64,000 bases of DNA from Anarhynchus alexandrinus (lineage: Eukaryota > Chordata > Aves > Charadriiformes > Charadriidae), in contig VUYV01000230.1 of the NCBI GenBank assembly GCA_008711295.1, positions 21,015 through 85,014 of the forward strand, read 5' to 3'. This document shows, piece after piece, positions 56,415 to 64,000 of this stretch. The position numbers were made by a program, and so were the translations under genes. How positions within the stretch are numbered: position 1 is the stretch's first letter; the number at the start of each line of letters is the position of its first letter. The notes beneath the pieces are model-generated. The model was not told the origin of the DNA. It worked only from the letters and a program-made list of their open reading frames with translations, and ran no database searches.

Positions 56415-59400
56415 CTACAGAGAGATAGAAGCCCGGAGTGAAAAATGGGAATTTAGTGCTGGGAACCAGCACCAGAGCCCTGCAGCCACCCAGCACCAGC
56501 CCTCAGGGCTAGGATTCCCCAGGGCCGTACCCAGCCACTCCCTATATGGCTGTGTAAGCTATTGCCAAGGACTATCCCAGCTGTTGGTGTCCTGCACCCT
56601 TATTCTGGCATGCCACCTCCTGGTGGGAGGCTCAGGTTTTCCTTCATCTCCTTATCCCATCTCACCATGGGCTCAGGTTTCTCCTGTTCCAAGGAGGAAT
56701 GTAGAGCTGGAGGACTCAACACCAACAAACACCCCCCAAAATGTCCCGTGTTGGGAGAAGGAACTCAGACTTACAGGATGAAGAGGAGGTTGAGGGCTAG
56801 TAATGCTGGCAAGAAAATAAGAAGCAGGACTGGGATCCTGTGCGTGATGGAGACATCTGAGGGGAGAGAAACGGGTGGGACTGACTAAAAATGAGAAGTC
56901 CTACTACAAAAGGCCCTGGAGATAGTCCTGATGCTAATTCTCCCTAGCCCCAGAGACAGGCAGGGACGTTGTGACCTACAGTACTCCTAGCAGTGAGGTT
57001 GTCAGAGCTCAAGGCAAGTTGGGGACACCAAGGTGGAGAGAGAGAAATCAGATTGTTCGGCATTGGCTTGGTGTGAGGAGCAGCGAGGGAGCTGTGACCT
57101 CTTCAGAGATGGTGATGGAAGAGACAAGAGCTACCTATCTCCAAAGGGACCCTCAAGGGCTGTAGAAGTTGCCATGGCCAACATATTTGGGGCAGCTGCT
57201 CTGGGGTCCCACTGTAGTGCTTGCCCTCAGTTCAGAGTCCCCCAGTCCCCTCCCTGTCCTGCTTCAGTAGCAGATGATCTGCATACCCTGCTTGGTCCTT
57301 TCCTTCTTGACACAGTCTGTCACGGAGCTGGCGCCCGGCACCGTGGTGATCATGCCGTCCTTGCAGGGAGTGCAAAATGCCACCCCGTAGATCAGGCTGT
57401 AGGTCCCAACAGGGCATGGGAAGCACTGGCTGTTCTTAGGAGGGCTGAACGTCCCTGGTGGGCACACAACTGAGGAGAAGACATGTAGAAAGGCCTTTCT
57501 GAGCAATAGCGCTGGCTGCTTGACAAAGCTGTATTCAACAGAGTCAGGGAAACCGAGCCCTGATGCTTAAGGGCTCAGAATTACCCTGTCCACTACATTC
57601 CCTGGGCTGGGTGTGCATGGGGAGAGCAGCGAGGGCCCGGACCCATGGGGCTGTGCGTGGGGAGGGAAAGAGACAAGCAGGGGGAAAGAAGAGAGGGGAC
57701 CAAAGGGCTGTGGACTCTTGGCTCACTGCAACAGTCGAGACATCTTTGCAGCTGCTTGGTCTGCCCATAGCCCCCGCTGCACTGCTTGGTCTTTAAGAAG
57801 CCGACAAACTCGTTGGTGAAGTTGATGCTGGGGGTGTCAGCCCCAGTGACGTGGAAGGACTTGTGCTCCTTGAAGAACCTCGTAAGGGCGAGCTGGACCT
57901 GGGGAGGGCAGAGCAGGCAGAGCTCAGTAGGGCAATGTTGGGGTCCCAGAAGGAGAGACCTTGTCGCACAGAAAATGTTCTCCCAGGGCCACAGTGTGGG
58001 AGCGGTGGTGTGGGAGCCAAGGGGGACAGGCGCTGCACACCAGCCTGACTGGGAGCTCTAGCTGGGCCCCGGGGAGACTGAGCAAACCCTCAGGGGTGCT
58101 CCTTTTCATTCCAGCACTGCTGAACATACCTGGGCCTGGAGAGAGTGTCCCGGTCCCACACACCACCCGTGCCATGCTCCCTCCTTGCCCGTACGCTGGC
58201 CCCAGGTCTTACCTGCCCCAGGTTGTGCCGGACTGTTTTGCGGTAGCAGTCTGTGACCATCTCCATGTCCTGGGAGTTGCAGTCTTCATCCCAGTGGGGC
58301 CCAAAGAGGGACACTAGAGTACAGAGAGTCACCGGTGCAGCTCAGGCAGCCCCAGCTCCAGCAGGAGATGGGTAATGCCCTGAACAAATCTAGCTGTTAG
58401 ACACCACTGTCTTCCAAGAGCCTCTAGTTTCACTGCACCCCCTTCAGCCCTGTGCTGCCTCCCTCTTCCCCCTGTAAGCACAAACTGGGATGCCTCAACT
58501 CCTCTCACTCCACCCCACTGCCTCCGTTGTCCCCTGGGGACTCTGCTGTGGTGCTTGTGCCTGGGGCTCTACCTCCTAGCTGTACTTGGACAATGAACTC
58601 ATCCGAAGGGTTGTTGAGCGAAGGGAAGCAGAAGGTGGCAGTAAGCTGGAGTCTGCAGTGCTGCTCGATCTCCAGCTGCCTCAGCTTATCCTGTAGACCC
58701 CACAGGAATCTTTTGGTCCACTTATCCTCACAGATCTTGCTGTGGAAGAGCAGCACCGTGTCCAGGCCTCCAAGCACATGGTAACCTGTGGGAGAAAACC
58801 CTAAGAGATGCCTTGTTCCTCCCCCCTGCCAGGAGAGAGCTCCCTTGTCCAGAGAGCTGAGTATGGTCCCAACCCTCCTCTCACCCCATGGCCTCTCCAC
58901 CCTTCCTGCCCTTGTTGGGTTGCCCTCCTGCTTGTTAGCACGGCGCTGGACTCACCAAAGATGCTGTAGTGAAACGTTTGGGACACAGGGACCCCGTGCT
59001 TCATGTAGGAGATGGTGCAGGAGTACTTCCCACTGTCGCCTGCTTGGAAGTGTTGGAAGAGGAGATGTCCCTCTTTGGTGACTGAGAACAACTTGGGGAC
59101 TAGTGCAGAAGACAGAGAGGTTGATGGTGATTGCCAGGAGCTGGCTGTCCTGTGCTGGGCTGGCCCAGTTCCTGGGTGGCTGTGTCATGCTCTCCTTCAC
59201 TGCCCCAGATTTGGTCCCCTTAAACCACCGCTGAGACTCTACAAGGACTCCCAAAGCTGCTCTTCCCCTTCCTTCTCTAATAAGTTATTGAGGGAGAGGG
59301 AAGAAGGAATTAAGAAACCTAGTGCCCTCTCCTCTGCCAGAAATGTCTGCAAATATCTGCAAAAGAACTATCTGAATACCTGAAAACTTCTTTAACAAAA

Positions 59401-60733
59401 CCTCTCAGACCATATTAGGAGAGAAAAAGGGGTAAGTATTACCCCATACAGTTTTACCCCATAACCTCATGTCCTTTTTGAGTTCAGCACCCCCCAACAC
59501 ATGCAGTCGCATGAGATCCCAGTCTTCACGTGCCCCTCACCTGCTCCACAGACCTGCTCCTTCCTTGGGTGGCTGTTTCCCCTCCTACCCCTCTCTTGCC
59601 TCACAGCAGCAGACCCCATCGCAGCTCCTTGCCCCTGACTGTGCAGCTGAGAGGAGCCGGGACCTTACCTGCCCTGTCCTGCACCCAGCGGTAGGTGGGA
59701 TCAGCCACCTCCATCTCAATAGGGCTGCAGGGCAGTGAATACAGGCTGCTCTCCATGTGGACGAAGACAAGGCCTAGGCCAGAGAAAGAGAGACAAAAGC
59801 TGGGGACATATTTGAGGAATTTCAGGGCATTGCAAAGAACAGACCTGGAGCCGAGGAGAGAGGAGGCTTGGGAAGCCACTGGAGCAGGCTGGGAACCTGT
59901 ATGGCATGTGGACAGACCCAGCCCCACTGGGGACCATCCTACAGGGAGACCTGGTGCTGTTTATGTGCCTAGAGGAGAGAAAATGCCAGGAGCTGTAGGA
60001 ATAAGCGGCAGGAAGTGAGGCCGTGGTAAGCAGAGCTGGTGGAGACCACAGAGTGGGACTGGGCCATCTCTGCTCGTGTTGGCTGTGACTGGGAAGCCAC
60101 ATCCTCTGCCCAGGTCATTGGTGGAGTGGGCAGCGAGGAGAGGGTTCCCTCACCGACACTGGACACAGACTGGGTGGGGAGACTACTTCACCCAGCAAAG
60201 AGGAGCGCAGGGGTCAGGGAGGTCCAGCAGGCGAGCTTTGCAGATCTCACCCCCTTGGTGTTCCCAGCTGGAGATGGCTGGCGGGTCCCAAGGCAGGGAT
60301 GCTGCCTTTCCTAGGAGGAAAGCAGAGGGGCAGAGCTCAGGCTTAGCTTGGAGAGCGCTCACCTCACTCTGGTCTCCTCTCCAAGGTTCCCCTTTGCCCT
60401 CCAAGGAGTCAGAGCTGAATATATCCACCTCCACACTGATCTTCTACCTGAGCAGCTACAAAGCACCAAAGTCAGGATCCTCACGGTCCCCAGCACCCTG
60501 GGTACCCCAAGGTCTGGCCAGACGCGTGGAACACAGAGCATCCTGCCCCGCTGCGCAGCGTGGAACATCTTGTTACCATGGCAATGGGGAATCTGCTGCT
60601 TCTCCCTGTCACCTTAGTGATGGCTCACAGGCTGGGCAGCGTCATGTCTCCAGCCCACCTTGGTTACACTCACCAGGTCTGAGCTTTGTGAGAAACATGG
60701 CCCTTCTTCTGGGGACCATCTGGGCAGGATGCA
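56093..60733 (-). CDS. ZPBP2: Zona pellucida-binding protein (ZPBP2-like), membrane-anchored form, 5' end unresolved
   Basis: ZPBP and ZPBP2 are secreted sperm acrosome proteins that help shape the sperm head and bind the egg coat. Nine exons join in phase with AG/GT borders: 60674-60733, 59669-59773, 58956-59099, 58573-58785, 58213-58313, 57727-57898, 57287-57469, 56775-56856 and 56093-56414. Together they give about 460 residues. Family marks in order: VADPTYRW, an Ig-type domain ending DSGKYSC, a CYRKTV segment, CSGGYGQTKQLQRCLDCC and CPPGTFS. After the usual family end come more cysteines (CFPCPVGTYS, CTPCKDG), a helix VLLLIFLPALLALNLLFILL, and a 106-residue acidic tail with SDLDTSDLDAS. 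The first exon (start codon, signal peptide) is not identified; exon 60674-60733 enters with two bases of a split codon. ZPBP family membership is firm; orthology to ZPBP2 rather than ZPBP is likely from VADPTYRW and CCIVCPPGTFS. Confidence 0.85.
56223..56267. repeat. Coding 15-base tandem repeat
   Basis: Three 15-base units (CTGGCGTCCAGATCG, CTGGTGTCCAGATCA, then a third that matches for nine bases). In frame on the minus strand they encode the SDTSDLDTSDLDAS stretch of the ZPBP-like tail. Confidence 0.88.
56775..56856 (-). CDS. ZPBP2: ZPBP2-like exon h (transmembrane helix)
   Basis: Reads DVSITHRIPVLLLIFLPALL, then ALNLLFI plus a split Leu codon. About 22 apolar residues follow His-Arg, so this is a single-pass helix. 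It fits the phase of both neighbours, with acceptor CCCTCAG and donor GTAAGT. Confidence 0.8.
57287..57469 (-). CDS. ZPBP2: ZPBP2-like exon g (extended cysteine-rich region)
   Basis: Reads IVCPPGTFSPPKNSQCFPCP, then VGTYSLIYGVAFCTPCKDGM and ITTVPGASSVTDCVKKERTK. The first part matches the family end. The second part forms an additional ephrin-receptor/GCC2-type cysteine module. The donor is GTATGC, a weak site; the frame reads into a stop soon after, so a shorter secreted isoform ending in MQIICY is possible if it is not used. Confidence 0.82.
57727..57898 (-). CDS. ZPBP2: ZPBP2-like exon f
   Basis: Reads VQLALTRFFKEHKSFHVTGA, then FTNEFVGFLKTKQCSGGYGQ and TKQLQRCLDCC. The C-x-x-G-Y-G and CxxCC spacing is diagnostic of ZPBP/ZPBP2. 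One NFT sequon is present. Confidence 0.9.
58213..58313 (-). CDS. ZPBP2: ZPBP2-like exon e
   Basis: Reads VSLFGPHWDEDCNSQDMEMV, then TDCYRKTVRHNLGQ. The pair of cysteines and the following basic helix match the ZPBP-family layout. The donor is GTAAGA, phase 0. Confidence 0.87.
58573..58785 (-). CDS. ZPBP2: ZPBP2-like exon d
   Basis: Reads GYHVLGGLDTVLLFHSKICE, then KWTKRFLWGLQDKLRQLEIE and FCFPSLNNPSDEFIVQVQLG. It corresponds to the middle region of the family, where the mammalian proteins have a leucine-rich helix and two conserved cysteines. Confidence 0.87.
58956..59099 (-). CDS. ZPBP2: ZPBP2-like exon c (end of Ig-like domain)
   Basis: Reads VPKLFSVTKEGHLLFQHFQA, then GDSGKYSCTISYMKHGVPVS and HYSIFG. 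The DSGKYSC motif holds the second Ig cysteine. The acceptor is GCACTAG and the donor is GTGAGT. Confidence 0.9.
59669..59773 (-). CDS. ZPBP2: ZPBP2-like exon b (start of Ig-like domain)
   Basis: Reads GLVFVHMESSLYSLPCSPIE, then MEVADPTYRWVQDRA. The Cys is the first of the Ig pair and the Trp is the core Trp; VADPTYRW matches the IVDPTYLW of ZPBP2. The donor is GTAAGG. Confidence 0.85.
60674..60733 (-). CDS. ZPBP2: ZPBP2-like exon a (N-terminal region)
   Basis: Sixty bases between CTCTAG and the donor GTGAGT. They read HPAQMVPRRRAMFLTKLRP and then a split Gly codon completed by the next exon. Conservation is weak here, as in the family's N-terminus, so this exon rests on splice sites and phase. 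Either internal Met could in principle start translation, but no signal peptide would result. Confidence 0.6.
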
Positions 60734-63367
60734 CTAGAGGAGATAGAGCTGGGGACATCCTAGTAGAAGAGACATGGTGGGAGAGATGATCAGAGGGAAG
60801 GAGGAAGACATAGAGGATGGGAGTGCTATGTAAGGCTCTTTTGGTGGAAATTCTAACAGACCAAGAGGCAGGGAAACCCCAGAAACAATAGATTGAGGGT
60901 GAGTTTGCCCCATAACTCAAGAGGGAGAATCCAGGGTCTCCAGCTATGGAGGGTACCTAGAACTGGCCGTGGAGGAGATCTGAAAAAATAAGAACACGTT
61001 GAAGAAAAAAGGAAATTGTGGTTTTGATGGGAAATTACACGCACCAAAAGTCTCAGAGGGAGAAATGACAGAAGTTGCTGAGCAAAGGAGAGCAAGATGT
61101 GACCACGTACCACGGGGGACTTTCTTTCTGCCAGCTTGGGTGCGTCCTAAGCAAGAGCTCAGCCCACAGCTTCCAGCAGGAAGTTTGCATTCAAGCCTGG
61201 GACACTTCAGGCAATCTCTTGGTTCAGATCAGAATCTCTTAAAAAGGGTGTGTTTCCTTAATGTTCCTGTTTGTCCTGGAACTGAGATTTGGGTTCCTAC
61301 GATTGTCCATTGAGAAGTAGAAGTGAGCGGTTAAAATACACGGCCAGCCAGAAACTCGGGGAGAGTAAAGCTAAAAACTCCTTCTCGCTCGTACCAGTGT
61401 TTCTGGAGGCGAGGTGTAGGGGGAGGGAGAAGTGCTTTTAGGGTAAATATGTTCAAATCATCCTACTGGCTTGTGAAAAAAACGTATACATGAGAAAACA
61501 GCATAAGTTAAAAAAAAACAACCAAGAGAAGTCAGAAAACACCCACCACTACATTTAAGATACAACAGAAATACGGAGTGTGCGACAACTTAGAGACAGT
61601 AGAAAACACCAGCAATTATTTTTGGGGAAAATCATGAGAAGCAAAGGCGGCCCTCCCTCCCTGTCCTCCCAGAATGATGAAATCATGAGAAAATGAGTGA
61701 AAAACCTTACACTTCCTAGCCCGGTGGCCGGGAGGGGTGGGGGCCGCATCCAGCGAGGGCAGGCAGCCTCAGCCCTCCGTCCTGGCCAGAGCCGAAGGAA
61801 AGGGCAGGGCTGAGCAAGCGTCTCCGGAGACTGATTGTTTTCAGGCTGTGCCCATGGAGAAAGCTTCGCCCCAGTGAATAATAGGATGAATGAATCCGTA
61901 GTGTTTCTTTAAAAAGAAAAAAACAATAATAATCAAATCCCTACACCCCAGCGCTCAAGTTTCTCTGACAGTTTTAGCATAAATAAACCAAGTCTGGCCT
62001 GAAGTCGCTCCGGATAAAAACACAGACTCGTGCAAGCAGCAGAATGAATGAAGGTTTCCTTTTGATTTGTAGTATGGGGCTGTGTGTTGCCTCCTGCCTG
62101 GCGCAGGCTGAGTCATGGCACAGCTGTGGCTTTTCTCCCTGATCACCTCCTTTTACGAAACGAGTAGGAGCTTGATAGTATCTTCACAATCTCCACTCAA
62201 ATTGAGTGAAACTCGTGTTCAGAAGTTATTATGAAGAGGGCAGCCAGCCAGGCCAGACTCTGAACGACTCCATGGATCTCATTTCCTGAGGGAACCAGGC
62301 TAAAAATATATATGATCTGAGGCAGGTGTGACATTTCTGAAATTTCCTATTTTTACATTCATTTTAACTCATCAGCTCATTAAGGGATTTGTTTGTGAGT
62401 TCTCAGAAAATGCGTTTAGCAGTTGCTGAACGTGTGCTGCAGTGTCAGGAGAAGGGATACCCCTCTTACATAGCAAAGAGCTTGGATCCCTGCTTGAAAT
62501 GCAAAATTCAGCCTCATGTATGAAGCTGAACTTGGGTCATCCATAGCGAAACGCCGGGAATACAGATTCACTTTCTTACCATCTTATAGCATTTGTTATT
62601 CATTTGCTTATCTTGGAATGAGCACAACCACTGCTTCAGTAAGTGCATAGAAAGATCATTCCCTCTATTGTTCTGACTGGGAATTAACCTTCTTCCCTCC
62701 CTCCGAAAGAGCAATGCGAGTTGTACTCAGATGCAAACTCCATTTATAAATAAGCATTGACACAGGAGCGTCTCGGTGGTTTCTGCATCCCTCCGTGGCT
62801 GGAAGGGAGGGACACTGGCTTTTGTGGGCGTTTTGCATCGAGGGGGTTTCCTTTTCCCTTAGCTTATGTGAGCTGCAGCAGTGCCCAGGGATGGAGGAGC
62901 ATCCTATTGCGCTGCACAAACACAGACCCGCTTGCTGCCTCTGGCACCGTTCCTGCTGTCCCTCCCTGTCCCCTGCCGGCAGATCGCCCAGGATCTCACA
63001 GTCTGTGTGTCCCCACATCCGTCCCCTAAAATTGGCTTTGTTTGACTGGTGAGACCTGGATTGCCAGAGATTAAGTTAAATCTGGCTAAGGCTGGGGTAT
63101 CTCTGAGTCCAGATTCACAAGAAGAGAGAGGTGCCCAAGTTTGATCTCTGGTGGAGACTAAATTTGTCAAACAAAACAGTCACCAGCTTCAGCAGTGCAT
63201 GAGAAGCTGCCCTGGTCCCTTGGGGACTCCCCAAGGGCATCCGGAAAAATTCTGCAGGGCCACAAGAGGAACGAGTGCTTTATGACCGCGGCTGGCTGCT
63301 AGCCATGAGGTCCTGATCCCTCTAAGCTGTTTAGCACAAAGGCACCATGCCCCTTTCTGCAGCACTT
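60734..63367. other. Region upstream of the ZPBP-like gene, no exon confirmed
   Basis: Should contain the missing first exon or exons and the promoter of the ZPBP-like gene. A small exon-like segment lies at about 60959-60981 on the minus strand (AG before, GTACCC after) and could join 60733 in phase. A GC-rich patch lies around 61720-61800. The rest is unique, partly AT-rich DNA with no supported gene. Confidence 0.5.
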
Positions 63368-63903
63368 CATAGAATCATACAATCATTAAATCGTTATGGC
63401 TGGAAAAGACCTTTAAGTTCATCAAGTCCAACTATTATCTAACTCTACCGGGCCCACTTCTAAACCACAGCCCTGAGCACCATATCTAGACGGCTTTTAA
63501 AAACACCCAAGGATGGCGATTCAACCACTTCCCTGTGCCAGTCTTTGATAACCATCTCAGTGTAGAGGTTTTTCCCAATGTCTGACCTAAACCTCCCCTG
63601 GCGCAACTTGACGCCATTTCCTCTTGTCCTGTCGCTTGTAACTTGTGAGAAGAGACCAACCCCCACCTCTCTACACCCTCCTTTCAGGTGGTTGTAGAGA
63701 GCGATAAGGTTTCCCCTCAGCTTCCTTTTCTCCAGACTAAACAACCCCAAGTCCCTCAGCTGCTCCTCATAAGACTTATTCTCAAGACCCTTCACCAGCA
63801 TCATTGCCCTTCTCTGGACCCTCTCCAGCACCTCAGTGTCCTTCTTATATTGCAGCACCCAAAATTGAACACAGTACGCAAGGTGTGGCCTCACCACGGG
63901 CCC
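63368..63903 (-). mobile_element. CR1 LINE fragment
   Basis: Inverted CR1 copy. The plus strand starts TCATAGAATCATACAATCAT. The minus strand carries [20 protein letters not shown] and [20 protein letters not shown]. It is the same subfamily as 50617-51262. The reading frame on its minus strand runs to 63984, but the last 80 bases do not look like CR1. Confidence 0.93.
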
Positions 63904-64000
63904 ATGGAAGCCAGAGCTGTATCTCTTGAGATCATGATGTCTCCTAAAGAGATCCTTGGGGCTCCCACTGTTCCAGAGCAACACCTAGATCAGATCCAAG
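63904..64000. other. Window edge, unassigned
   Basis: About 100 bases of unique sequence after the CR1 copy; too short to assign. Confidence 0.6.

Noticed and set aside
60853..61113. Hydrophobic minus-strand reading as the signal-peptide exon of the ZPBP-like gene.
   Set aside because: It begins with GTG, not ATG, and the possible donors in it do not give the phase needed to join the exon at 60733.

Overview
This is a stretch of bird nuclear DNA. The evidence is spliced vertebrate genes with GT/AG introns, and nine or more CR1 LINE fragments, several of them ending in the ATTCTATG-type octamer tail. There is no bacterial or viral gene organisation. Three protein genes can be supported; the rest is intron, intergenic DNA, CR1 copies and low-complexity DNA.

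Left part (1 to 18.1 kb, minus strand): the first ten coding exons of integrin beta-3 (ITGB3). The start codon is at 18050 and the last visible exon ends at 1052. All exon phases join without a break over 1666 coding bases (555 codons plus one base). This gives the signal peptide, PSI, hybrid and beta-I domains and the first part of the I-EGF region. The remaining I-EGF repeats, beta-tail, membrane helix and cytoplasmic tail lie beyond the left edge. Introns 1 and 3 carry CR1 copies, and intron 1 also has a 376-base tandem duplication and a 25-base assembly gap.

Centre (18.1 to 23.8 kb): a GC-rich divergent interval, then RPRML (reprimo-like) on the plus strand as a single 111-codon exon with nearby poly(A) signals. 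From 23.8 to 56 kb there is no gene I can support. The interval holds CR1 fragments, short repeats, palindromes, AT-rich stretches and two isolated exon-like segments on the minus strand.

Right part (56.1 to 60.7 kb, minus strand): nine in-phase exons of a zona pellucida-binding protein (ZPBP/ZPBP2 family) gene, which encodes a sperm-head protein in mammals. Unlike the mammalian proteins as I know them, this one has a longer cysteine-rich region, then a clear transmembrane helix and a 106-residue acidic tail containing a short tandem repeat. Its first exon (signal peptide) was not found with confidence. The last 3 kb hold unassigned DNA and one more CR1 copy.

The three genes do not form a functional unit. 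Their interest lies in the order ITGB3 - RPRML - ZPBP2-like, which differs from human 17q, and in the membrane-anchored ZPBP-like product, the strongest candidate for something not well described.
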